64,000 nt of DNA from the NCBI GenBank assembly GCA_037447655.1, contig JBBHKE010002830.1:229832-293831 (forward strand). The letters run 5' to 3'. A program made the position numbers and the translations under genes. Shown here piece by piece: positions 1 through 12,311 of this stretch (the stretch's first letter is position 1; each line of letters starts with the position of its first letter). The notes beneath the pieces are model-generated. The model was given only the letters and a program-made list of their open reading frames with translations. It ran no database searches and was not told where the DNA came from. The stretch is from Zygnema cylindricum (Eukaryota > Streptophyta > Zygnematophyceae > Zygnematales > Zygnemataceae).

Positions 1-235
1 CTGACTCATTAGTAGTGATATACGCTCTTTTATAACCTGAATACAATCAATTGTTCACACTACCAGCAGTCGGCGATGTTTCTGTATTGTTCCCCTGCTT
101 TTTTTGTCAAGTGCAAATCTGCAGTGCTCTTTTGTTTGCAGGTGTCAAATGTCTTTCCAATTCACATGAATGCACAACGCTGTTGGTTTGGGACTTCACA
201 TTTTCTCACTGAGATGTTTATATTTTTTTTTTCAG

Positions 236-3200
236 ATGATGCCCTTTTAGCGACACTTCCCCCTGATTCTGAAGAGCAACAGGCAGCTATTGTTGCCATA
301 CAAAACGAGGATGCCTTCAACTGGGGGTATGCACTGAAATCTTATGCATATTTTAACTATCTTAAACATAACATTTATTTGGTGACGATTGTTTGGTCCA
401 CTAAAGGTGCCGAAAGTTTGATTTATCCCACGAAGACCCTTTAATTGATGGAGTTTGTCTGAAAGTAAGCTCTAAAGAGACATTTAGATATTTTCGTCAT
501 TGTTATCATGAGCAGTCATGCTGTTATTTGAGGAAGTTTATCTTGTGCAGAATGAAATCTGATTACGCATTAGAAGGAAAGGTTATGCCGCTTTACTGTC
601 ATTCTCAAGCATGCAAGACTTCGTGAGTGATGATGTTCATGAAAGCCCTTTATGGAGCTGAAGAGGGTTCTGTATGTCAGACTTTGACTTCTTGTTTTTG
701 CTTGCTGCCTGTTTGCTCACTGTAAGGAGATGACAAGTCTCTGCTGGAATTACGATTCCACAGTACCTGGCAGGGAACACTGCTGGGAGGTTACTTCTGT
801 AGTTTTGCAGTATTTAGGCTCCTCTTTTGTTGAAGATACAAGTAACATCGTTTAGCATGCTACTCTTATCAATTGTGAATTATTTGATCTGCAAACTGTT
901 GTTCAGAGAAGCAAGAGAGTTCTCTAAACTTTAAGTAAAATGGTCATCTGATGCGTGTCGTTTTCTGTATGGAAATGAGTTATGAGAATTCTATGCTGAA
1001 CCAACAAACATGAAAATTAGGTTTTATGTCTGAAACTGAATTCGGTTTTATGCTGTTCTTGGGACCTGCACATGAGCAGGTATGATCCAACCAATTGGGG
1101 AGTGCCAGATGGCAGTTATGCGTCAGACCCTGATGGACCTGTCCGAACAAAGGAATTCCGAACTATGGTTCAGGTATATTCCTGCTTTAGCGAACAGATA
1201 ATATTATGCTTCGAATTGCATGATTTTGTTCTTTTTTTCTTAGATGTATTTTGACAGCTTTTTCCTTGAAAGCTTACTGCAGCTGTCCCAGCTGCTGCAT
1301 CAAAGCACATCTTTTTTAGCTGTTCCGCACTGTACTAATTTTACAAGATTTATTTTCCAGTGAAAGTCACTGATTTTTTTTTTTTTTTAATATATGAGTG
1401 GATAACCATAATCTGGTGAATTTTGTGATTGATTTGTGTTGTTTACATGAAGGTGACTCTTGAGAATCTGTCATAAATTATTGACTTTCCATCTATTGCA
1501 GGCCCTAAACAACATGGGACTTCGTGTGGTGCTCGATGTAGTGTACAACCACACGCATGGTAGTGGACCATTCAATAGGCAGTCTGTTCTCGACAAGGTA
1601 AGTTGCCAGTCTTTGATAAGGAAGACAATTGAAGTATTTTGCCATTAGTTTACATCTATTGCCTCCTGCGTTCAGTTTGGAATATAGTTCAAATGTGCGA
1701 CAACAATTGGAAATGTTATATGTGATGGCCCTATACTAAATCCGTACTTTATGGTTTTTATAGTACGGGCAAACTAATTTTAGTTTGTGCAAACCCGTCT
1801 TCAATTGTTGTCGCCCATTTGAACTATGGTTTGAAATTGGAGATGAGTTCGTCTGAAACGCGTCCTGAATGATGTTTCTTTCTTTCCTGGCATGAATCAG
1901 AAAATGTCTTTGCAATTTTTTGAAAACGAAGACATTTAAAAGTTTGTTGCTAAGAACTTGTGTGTCTGACTTAAGAGATGGGAATGTGATTAATTTGCAG
2001 ATCGTGCCGGGCTACTACTTGAGAAGAAATACCGATGGTGCGGTGGAAAATAGTACTTGCATGAATAATACTGCTTCAGAGCATTACATGATGAGTCGGC
2101 TTGTGGTGGATGATCTTGTCCATTGGGCCAAGCAATATCAGGTGTGTCCGTCTGGACCACAGCCAAACACAGAATTTGTTCTTAGTTTCCACGCTTTGAC
2201 CTTTGTTTAATTAGTGGTTAGATTTTGTCAACCTTTTGAGAGATTACAGGGTACTTACTCCAAAGGAACTTGTGTGTTTGTGGCTCGGTGGATGTCAGGT
2301 TGATGGCTTTCGTTTTGACTTGATGGGTCACCTAATGAAAAATACCATGGTTAGTGTTCATTTTGCCCATGCCTGATAAGTCTCAAGGCGCCAAACAGCT
2401 TAACCAAGACATGGGAGGCAGCCGCACTTTTACAGCACTGCAAACCATTATTGGCATTGATCTCCTTAGTTTCAGCACGTCTTTCTTTTATGTCTGGACA
2501 AGTATTAATTTGGATGTGTTTAATCCTGACCATAAATGAATGTAGTACAATTCATTCAAATGAGCACCTTACACAGTTTGATATAGATTTTTATGGTTGG
2601 GTTGCTTCCGACATGCTGAAATTTCATCCACTGGTTTTTGCAAGTCAGGTGGCGCCTCAATCAGTAGTTGAGGTTGCTTTTGAAGGTGTTTAAACTCTCA
2701 ATGGCGGTGGTTTGCACCTATTATTTAGCTAGGAGTCGAGCATTCAAGAGCCCAATACCAAATTTCGAAAATCGTGTTGTTTTAATAAAAAGTGCATTCT
2801 GCTCATCATGCAGTAGTTTTTCAATGACTTTGTAAGCCTTAACTATCTACGGGGTGTAACCTGATACTGTTCAGTATTAAATTGCAAGGTCTTGATTGTA
2901 ACTTCGCTTCCAAGAGTGACTATTCAGTGAGGAAGTTGAAGGTACTGAAGTAAATGGCATTTTATGTTTTAGGAAAGGACTAGTGGCATTTGGGTGAAGA
3001 CAACCAGGACTCCTTCGAGACGTGTCAGTGCCAAGCATTTTGATTTTGCTAACTGTTGTGAATATAAGTTCCTTTTGGAGACACAATTGATTATGCTGAT
3101 ATACTGTTGGGACCCTTTGATATATCTTCTCATAGTTCTTGTTTATACCTGTTATGCAGATGAAAGCGAAAGAGGCGATGAGATCCTTGACTGTAGAGAA

Positions 3201-6200
3201 GGACGGAATCGACGGCTCCAAGATCTACTTGTAAGCTCAAAAATGTTTCACAGAAAGAATAGAAATCTACAGTTTAAGCGGTGTATATAATCACAAATTA
3301 CTGGATTCCCAAAATTGACTTTTAGCTTGTTTGAATGAAGCACAAAATCGGATTTCCCATTCAAGGAAGTTCTGGAAAAAGATGGACAAAAGTGTAAATA
3401 TGTCTTTTGTTATGAAGAGGCAACTCTCTATACGATTAGTCCTGTTTAAACTTGGTCTCCAACATATTTTTTCAAAATGAATTTGACATTTGGAAGATTA
3501 TAATGCAGTGTACATTTTATGGTGAGAAAGATAAGGGAAACAACTTTCAAGATTTATTGGTTTGATCTCACGTCAATTTCTCTGTTTATGTTAATGCATT
3601 CAAGTTAATGCATTGGGTAACTTGCTTACAATTTAGCAGTCGAGTTTTTGCTTGTCACTGCTGAACCGTTTCTGCATATCGCTATAAGAAAGCTTGGCTT
3701 TATTGCTTCAAATTGTGCAAGATTTAGTTTGTGATGGTGAAGTAAGAAGTCTGAAGCAACTGGAAATGAGGCGATCACGGATTACTTCATGATCTTGATT
3801 AGCAACACTTAATTTAACTTGTTGAATTCCATCGAGAATCTATGCTGTCTTACCATAGGTAGAAACAATTTCCGATGCCTGTTGGCATCCTGTGTGGTGA
3901 AATTATCTTAATAGCTGATTGTAAATGTAGCTGACTGGCTTGGAGATATTGCTGAGGTTTCTGATGAAGACCTTGGTGTGCTTGTCTTTCCTTTTTGTTG
4001 CAATGCAGGTATGGAGAAGGGTGGGATTTCGGTGAAATTGCAAGAAATCAGAGGGGAGTTAATGCATCTCAGGCTAACCTGGCTGGTACAGGAATAGGCA
4101 GGTGAGTGAGTAACCTTTCAATAAGCTTTTGGAGGGCCGAATCATTCTTACCACCTTGAAAGTGCAGGTTTTACACTTTACCGGACTGAGTGGATAGGAG
4201 TCAACCTGCATCATTTGCAGAAGAGAATGTGAATGGTTTTTTTTTTCTGTTCAACATTTGGTGTCAATGTCTGTGAATGGTTGCCAGCACACTTTTTCTA
4301 TTTTCCAACCTGAGGCAGTTCAAGATTTGTAGTGTTTGGCTTCAACAAAATGCCATGATGCTGAATAACCTTTGAATAAGTTTCCGCCTATTTGCTGCCT
4401 TGTGATTGTTGCCTATTTTCAGCTTCAATGACCGCATCCGGGACACAGCATTAGGCGGCTCTCCATTTGGAGACCCTCAACAACAAGGTTTTCTCACCGG
4501 CCTCCTCTTGCAGGTAAGGATTATATATCACTCTTCTCTGATGCTGTTTAAATCACCATGCTGAAGATGGTTCCATCTGTCAGGGAAAATGAGCCGACAA
4601 GCTGGAAATCGTGGGTGAAGGAAGAAAGCAGGGTTCCTGAAATATATGCCAACAAAGGCTATGATACTGTTATTGGGCATCTAAAACAAACTTTGTTTCT
4701 GAATATAGTATCCACATTTTTTTTGCTTTTTGTCCATGAAGGAGACTCACCTTTGCCTCATGTTGAAAATGGCATTTTTCCAGCAGTCCTCCGCAGCTTT
4801 TTGAAAAAGAAAGCCTGGGAAGTCAATGATAGTGAACAACGTTGTAGTATCGCAGCTAAAAGGCTGAAAGGTCAATTTTTATTTTTTTCCTTTTTTAGGT
4901 TGAGTCCTAGCCGTGTTTCAACCTGAATCATTTGTGAGTTTTCTAAGCTTCAAAGCTCTCTTGAAGCTGTCTATGTTACCATGATTTGATGATGTGTGCT
5001 TGCTATTTTGACAGCCAAATGAGATCGACCAGGGCGACATGGACGCCCAAGCTAGGGCATTGGCAGCAACAACAGATTGGATAAAATTGGGACTTGCCGG
5101 TAACCTTAGAAGTTTTTCATTCATTAACTACGAGGGCAAACAGGTTAGCCACCTTTCGGATTGCACCATTATCGAAACTCTTTCAAGAATTGCGTAGTGA
5201 AGTAATTTTGTGTACTTCCAAGTGTGTTTGGTTGTTGAGTGAGCTGTAATGGAAAGTGAAAAAAAAAATGTCGTCAACAATTTTTTGTGGAGGTTTGGCC
5301 TCCTTTCAATGCCAATTTCTTCAGCTTTTGGTTTATTGCAGCAGTTTTGAAAAGCATGATAAACCCACTGTACCTTACGACTTAATAACTTCTTTCCATT
5401 ATGATTTGACAAGGCGCCCTGTATTTTGTTTTTTCCATTTGGCTTTTCCTTCCTACAATTTGCAATTTTCTTACAGTTATTTGTTGTTTGTGTGGATCCT
5501 GTAGGTGAAAGGTGGTGAAGTTTTGACACATGATGGTGTACCGGTTGCCTATGCTTCCAGTCCTGAAGAAGTGGTATGTAGTTACACCATTCACTGCCAT
5601 AATGTGGTCCACACTGTATATCAGTCTGTTCGGGAGGTTCAACTGATGAACCCATAGCCCCATTCAACATTAGTTCTAATGGGGATTCATATCGTATTGG
5701 TTGAACAGCCGATAATTGGTGATAACGATACCGATTGTTTATCGGTCGATTTAGAGTCTCAATGTGTACGGTATTGTACAAAAGGTACTGAAAGTACAGG
5801 ACCTAGTGCTTGATGACGTATGCCTAAAAGCCTATTTGCGCTCATGCATCGCTTAGCTTGATTCTACAAGTTTACTAAGTTTGTCCGTTGCACCCTCTAA
5901 CAGTGAGTTTTATATTCAGTAACTTGAAATACGTATGACGTGTTTGTGGTGTTTTGTTTTTGTTACAGTTTGCTTTTCCTAATGAAATTTATGGTCCACA
6001 TATATTGATATGTATCGGGCTGATAATCGGTTATCAGGCACCTCAATTTTCCTGATTGTCAATATCGGAAGTTCGCCCTCGTTATGAATCCCTGAAAGTG
6101 AAAGTTTAAGTTTGTAAAAAATCACGGTTTTAAACATATTTTTTTCGTTTGCACGTGTGCATACTGTGGCTACATGTAGGCGTACCGATAGGTGTTACAT

Positions 6201-9200
6201 TGATTACACTGTAAACAGCTTTTCGAGTAAAAGATCTATAGTATTATTGGGGAACTTGAGTCAGTGTACTAAAGCTGGGTGACATGGAGATATAAATCGG
6301 TGATTAGCAATGATGTAACAATCATAAACGTCATTACCTCAAACATAACCCACATCAACAGTGTTGACTGGTGTACTTATCTGGCTCAATCTGTCGTTAA
6401 AACAGGAAGCTTATGGTAGCCTTGAAAATGTTTTCGCTGGTTACAACGTTTATGAAAAAGAGCTGAATGGGTTTGCTTATGCAGGTCAACTATGTCTCTG
6501 CCCATGACAATGAGACTCTCTTCGACGCGATCATGTTGAAGGTGAGCTGTAACAAAGTGGGCTATGTAGAAAGCTCTATGTCAAAGAATAATAAAACCTT
6601 TCTGGCAAGAATTCAAGAAAAATAGTAGATGATAACGTTCAGCTTGGCCTTGCATTTGAAATTTCAAGAAATTTAAAACATCCTAAGAGTCCCTAAAGAG
6701 GTCTTACAACTCTAATACCTGAAAACCTAGTCACTTTCGGGGTCATTAGTGCTGCGAATCTGGTTGTGGCGTACTAGCTAACATTTATTGTCCAGCAGAT
6801 ATGGCAAGGGCATAAAACACAGACATCTTGCAGGAAGCTTTCATCTTGGGAACATACTCATTGGACACCGGCCAACATTTTACTGAAGTAAATGGTTTTC
6901 ATGCAGACTGCTCGAGAAGTTCCTCTAGAGGAACGATGTCGTATCAATCACCTTGCAACAAGTCTCATTGCTTTGCAACAGGTAACATATTATTTTTGTT
7001 TTCTGAAACAAATGTACGATTTTAGTGACAAAAACATGCCTGCTGTGTGCAAATTACATGCAGGCCAATTTTGGGATCATAGAATCAAGGCGACTTGCCG
7101 TTTTGGTTTATTCTTGCCGCCCTATATTACCCCAGACCGCATTCACTGTTTGTTTCTTCAGTATAGAACTCTGGGTATGGTATCTCCAGTTGATGATGTG
7201 TATTGCCTCTTTATCAATAAATGTTTGTGCAACTGCTACTAAAGCCCTGTGTAATAAGGATATTGATGGCTACAAAATATTTGATTGAAATGTTTTTGCA
7301 GGGGGTGGCATTTTTCCATGCGGGTGATGACATGCTTCGTTCAAAATCTCTTGATCGTGACAGTTACAACTCGGGAGATTGGTTTAATAAGTTAGTTCTA
7401 CTCCTTAACGAAATGCATCTGATTCGCTTTTGTTGTTGTCCTGAAATGCGACGTACCACCTTTTCCATCATGAAATTTGCTTTGGATTGTTTCTTCATGA
7501 AAGGAAACTGAAATCCAGGGATGAAGGGCTAAGTTGAAACTCCACGCTGATTTGGACTGTGATCTGATCAGGGAAATTTGATGATTTTTAGTGGTGTGAA
7601 CAGTGTGGTTTTTCCATCTATATGCTTTTTTAAGGGTTTTCCAGAGTTTTGCATGGCGGTTGACAGACTTGATTTCTCTTATCAAAGCAACAATTTTGGA
7701 GTTGGGTTACCTCCTGAAGGCAAAAATGGTGAAAAATGGAAACTGTAAGAAAAATTGCTCTTGTTTTTCTCTTAAACTTCTTTTAAGGGTCAATTTGTGA
7801 GAAAAAAATTCATAGGCTTTAAGATCATTGACAGCATAAGGTTATGAAAAGATAACAAGTGGAACAAGCTCTTGTTGGCTGCTACCAATAAACCATCTTT
7901 TGATATCATAGTTTTTCCGGGTGTGTCCCTGTTTTTGGAAAACCCGTCAGTCATTGATTGTTAAGGGTGTTTCTCCATGGGAACAAATTCTTAAGTGGTC
8001 CTGAGTGGTGATTTGTCCACCGAGGCAATCTTAGTTTAAGCTTCTAAATTTGGCTGCTCTAGAAATTCATGGTAATCAATTTGAACTGTTCTGGACCCTA
8101 TTTTGCTTTTGAATCCGCGCCTCGACTGTTTTCCTTCAGGATGCGTCCTCTCTTGGCAAACCCTTCGCTTAAGCCTGGTTCAACGGAAATTTTGGCAGCA
8201 GTTGCAAATCTTAGGGAGCTGCTCGCCATTCGTTATTCGACCCCTCTGTTGCGCCTGAGAACCGCGGACGACATTCAGGCAAGAATTGCTTTTCTTTGAA
8301 GTTGGAGATTTATAGATCAGGGGTGCTGTAAAATTGAAGACATCGGAGCTTTCTTTAGTAGTCAGATACATTCAGGTGAAGATATTTTCACATATGAGGT
8401 TTAGGTTTAAATTATGAGACAGGTGTGTTCCATCATCAATTTCGGATCGGGATGAAGTACGATGTTAAAGGTGAAATAACCCAGTCTTGAAATGGTAGCT
8501 AAGTTGAGATCAGCAATCCTAAATTGGACTCAATGAAGGTCTGATAACACTGATTTTTGTAAGAAGACAACATACTTGTACTCTCATGACTGCAAATGGG
8601 GTAATGAGCAAATCTGCTTTCGGTATTTTGGTTTTTCAGGCCCGAGTGGAGTTCTTGAATTCAGGTCCTGCAAGCCTTCCTGGTGTTATTGTCATGTGCA
8701 TCAGGGACGATCATGGTGTTCCATCGATCGATCCAAAGTGAGTTTCTTTCCAAGAAAATTTGCTTAATTTCATCCTCAAAGCAAAAATATACTCCAAACT
8801 ACGATGCTGGGATTTCACGAATGTAAAGATTGCCTATCTTTTTGTTATGAACTTCGTGTCTGAATTCTGTGGCTACCACCAATGTTAAGAACTGATAAAT
8901 GAAGGTCGTTTTTTTCGCAGTTTTCAGAAGCTTGTCGCTGTCTTCAATGCTCGCCCTGATGTGATGAAGCTTTTCCTTCCTTCGTTGGAAGGAAGTGCGC
9001 TCCAACTCCACCCTGTCCAGGTTGGTCCACTTTTTCCATGAATTTTGGATCTCTTGAGCGCTATGAACGGGGTAAAGGCTTGCCTTTACTGTTAGCATGT
9101 TGGCCTGGTCGATGGGCTACTCTCCCTCCCTCCTCGCTCTCTCCTTGGGAGGGTGCAAGTTTTCAGTAAAAGATACGGTCAGCGTGTTGAGCAAGAGGCT

Positions 9201-10100
9201 CACAAGCAAAACCAAACAGTGGCATGGGAAGCGGACAGGGGAAACGAGAAATGGGAAACAGGAAACGGGAAACGGGAAATGGGAAATGGGAAATTGGTGG
9301 CACTTAGTTTTTAAAAGGACAAGGTAGAAGACCACTGCTATTTTTACTGCTAGCTGGAAAATGGCAAAAGCTGCAGCATTTTACTTCTGAGGAGTAAGTT
9401 CAAATATTTTCAAAGAGCTGATTAAAATGAAATGTTTTTGAAGTGTCTAGTGTAACCAAAAAAAAAAGTAACAAATTAAAGCAATTGAGAAACTCTGCGA
9501 TATTGTTATATCGGCTGTTTCATACTTGTTGGAGCAAAACGATAGGTTTGCATTAACTGGAAAAACAAAGGAAAAACATTTCATAACAGATTTAGTAAAC
9601 AAGTTTCCTTCACTGTTATTTAGACGTGAGGCGGAAATGTCGGCATATCCCACTGCTGACCTGTCGTTGAGTGAGTCAATTTTTGAGTGGAGACAACTCT
9701 CCCTCTCATGATGTAGACACAGGGCTTGCTTGGACTTTGTTTGACTTAATTTGTCCCGATTTAAAGTGTTATGGATTGATTTTCTGATCCTGTATGAGTG
9801 ACCCTTTCATACAGCCGGCCTTGATCGCTCTTATCCAACTTTGGCCTGACTTGATTAGAAGTGAAGAGATTCTGCATAAGCAAAGGCAATTTTGGGAAGT
9901 GATATTGAGCCTTTTGTACTTTTACTTGTCTGTTTTCTTGTACGAATTTAGTCTCGCTGAGATTATAACCATATTGACATATGTTATTCCTGCAGGCTGA
10001 GGGAGCTGATGGTCGCGTAAGATTGTCAACATTTTCAAAGGGAGTACTGGAAGTGCCGCCTCGCACAACAGCAGTTTTTGTGGAGCCTCGTCGCACATAA
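236..10100 (+). CDS. LDA: Limit dextrinase (pullulanase-type starch debranching enzyme), 5'-partial, 18 exons
   Basis: GH13 enzyme that hydrolyses alpha-1,6 branches of starch or limit dextrins, in plastids in plants. Exons: 236-326, 1080-1173, 1502-1597, 2001-2141, 2299-2349, 3160-3230, 4009-4101, 4423-4513, 5015-5143, 5505-5573, 6485-6541, 6907-6981, 7302-7390, 7667-7744, 8140-8278, 8640-8737, 8921-9020, 9996-10100. Phases are consistent and give 554 C-terminal residues ending VEPRRT. All four GH13 regions are intact: DVVYNH (Asp codon 1535), nucleophile Asp in DGFRFD (codon 2317), acid/base Glu in YGEGW (codon 4016), and HDNET (Asp codon 6506). Plant limit dextrinases are about 900 residues, so the N-terminal carbohydrate-binding part lies upstream of the window. 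All introns look GT-AG except 8279-8639, which begins GC. No frame damage is seen in these exons. Exon borders are inferred from splice signals plus homology, not transcripts. Confidence 0.95.
1684..1827. mobile_element. Fold-back MITE-like element in limit dextrinase intron 3
   Basis: The 26 bases at 1684-1709 are the reverse complement of 1802-1827 with one mismatch (core GCGACAACAATTG). The interior also contains inverted stretches around GTACTTTA and TAGTACGGG. It is non-coding and lies inside the intron 1598-2000. Family and target duplication were not determined. Confidence 0.6.
8279..8639 (+). other. GC-AG intron of the limit dextrinase gene
   Basis: The donor reads CAG|GCAAGA and the acceptor TTTTCAG|GCC. 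The flanking codons join as ...DDIQ/ARVEFL..., matching the family, and no GT donor nearby keeps the frame. GC-AG introns are a known minor U2 class with strong donor context, as here. Confidence 0.85.
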
Positions 10101-12311
10101 CTTTTCTCACTTCAGGTTTTGTCAGGAACTATTTTATATGTTAAATGTGGGTTGTGAGAGACTAAGATGGTATGCTGACTAGATAAGTACGTTGACAAGG
10201 AAGGTGCAAATGTGTGTGTCTGAGCATCTAGCACTGGTAGAATCTCTGGCATCCAAGACTTTACTCGTCTTATTTGTACTACTATCTCAACATTTATTTT
10301 GTAGCTCAGTAGTCGCGGTGGAGTTTTTGAACATTTCTTGTGGTGGTATATATTGTCATGTTTTATTCTCTTAGTTCTTAATCGTTCAGTTTGTAATAAT
10401 TAGTTGTTCCATTTCACATGGACATGTAGTGTTATTGAGTGTGAGCATGTTTAGAAAGCAATACATCACTTCAGGATTGGCTCTTCGAAAGGGTGGTGAT
10501 GGTGAAAACAATATTTTTAAACGACCATTTTTACACTAATTAATGTTCACGTTGATGGTAATGCATTCCAGGGTTAATTGCAACGTTTGAGTGATAGTTT
10601 CATCTAACACATTTAATAGATAGTGGAACACCGTGAATCACTGTTAGCGGTAGTCACACTACTATCGTCTCGGTTTTCTTTCAGGCAACACAATTAACAT
10701 TGAAAGTACATTTTGTGTTTTTTCTCAACTCTAATCATACGTGTGTTGCAACCGTCCAAGTCTATCATATCAGATTGTACGCTTAAAGCTATTCTCAGGC
10801 TAATTAATTGTCCTCTATTTGGTGTAGTCCCTGGGGATATCCTTGACATCGACTAGGTTCTAGTTGGTGCCAAATTATCCCCCTGTAACTAGAATTTGAA
10901 ACTTTGATTAATTTTCTTTTCTTTTTGTTTTGAGAACAACGTGACAGATTGTATCCAATGTTTTCAAGTTGTTTAGGTGGAGCATATTCTTCAGTGAAGA
11001 ACTTTTTTGGTTTACCTTGACGTTGATGAAATTTTCATCCTACTGTTCACCAATAACACATTTACCAGCAGATTAACTTGTAGTGATGTTCTTTATGGGA
11101 AATGATAATACCACATTAGTTTTGATGTGCAGTGTTTGTGTATAAGCTGTAATTTGAAAATGGAATTTTGTTAATTGTAAGGAGCATTGCATTGCACTAA
11201 AGTCACTGAAGGAGACTATTCAAAAAACATATGCGAAAATGATGATGGAAATCATTGGCAACTTTTTCCACTAATGTTTCCAAAATGTCGAAGTCAACTC
11301 CGGCGTCAGCATTATGACGTATGGTAATGTAAATTCTAACTCAAAATGACAATCAGATGACAAGAAAACTTGTTTGAAGGTGGTGAGACCTTAAAAATAC
11401 ACGTCGATCATTGTAAGCGCATTTATCCAATATTGATATTTTTCTTGCAAAATTGGATTTGTTGAATCCGACACTCTCAAATGTAGACGCTTTAAACGGC
11501 CTTTTCCCCACAAAGTAAACTCCGTTGTTTTCAAAAACGATTTGCCATTTCATCTGTTGACGTGCAACGCAGCCCTAATATTTTGACCTGACGTTTCCAA
11601 CAGTCCATACAATATGGGATTTGCGCATATTGTATAAAAAGCATGTATATATGCATGTACGATACTATAGTATCAGCCTACTGCATTTGCACATTATGAA
11701 ATTTAAAACGATGGGTTAACTCTAATGGGCTATAATTAGTAACAGGCTAATAGCGATGACCAGTGTCCTATATTTCACGATTTATGGACTTGGTCATGCT
11801 ACGCAAGTATCGAGGAGATTGACCAAAGATCCACCAAAGAATCAGGGATTGACCAAAACATGACCATGCGATGCGATTGAAAGTACGAGTTTGGGCTGCA
11901 GTACTGTACCGCCCGGGCACCTCGGATTTTTAGGGTTAGATCACTTAAGGTTTTTTATTGGGTTGTGTTTTTTTTTGTATCAAAAAAAAAAAAAAAACAC
12001 AATCGAGATAAAAACCCTAAACATATTTACACACACGACGTCCGCGCGGCGCGGCGCGTCGTAAAACGAAATGAATGTGGGACGTTGCCCCGCATGTCCC
12101 ACACGTTGTCCGTAGCGCGAAAATTGCAAGGTTTAGTTTACACCGTACTACCCTGTGGAACCGTTTCGATGGAGTTTGTGTTTCACCCTAAGACCGTACC
12201 GTTTTCCGCAGCATACCGTACTGTCGCGTTCGCCTACGTTATAGCGCAATCTTTTATTAAAGCGGGTTCGAGTTCGGCCACTGCAAGGCATCCTGGAGTG
12301 GAGGTGACTCC
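10101..12311. other. Intergenic region, limit dextrinase to SAICAR synthase
   Basis: No coding exon is recognised. At 10628-10650 there is a solitary terminus of the small inverted-repeat family (ACACCGTGAATCACTGTTAG); its partner was not found. About 12035-12060 is a GC-rich stretch (GCGCGGCGCGGCGCGTCG) shortly before the downstream start codon and may belong to that gene's promoter or leader; this is inference. The 3' UTR of limit dextrinase must begin after 10100, but no polyadenylation site is assigned. Confidence 0.5.

Noticed and set aside
5690-6080. Inverted repeat with CCGATAA words in limit dextrinase intron 10
   Set aside because: Matching segments are short and interrupted; ends could not be defined well enough to call an element.
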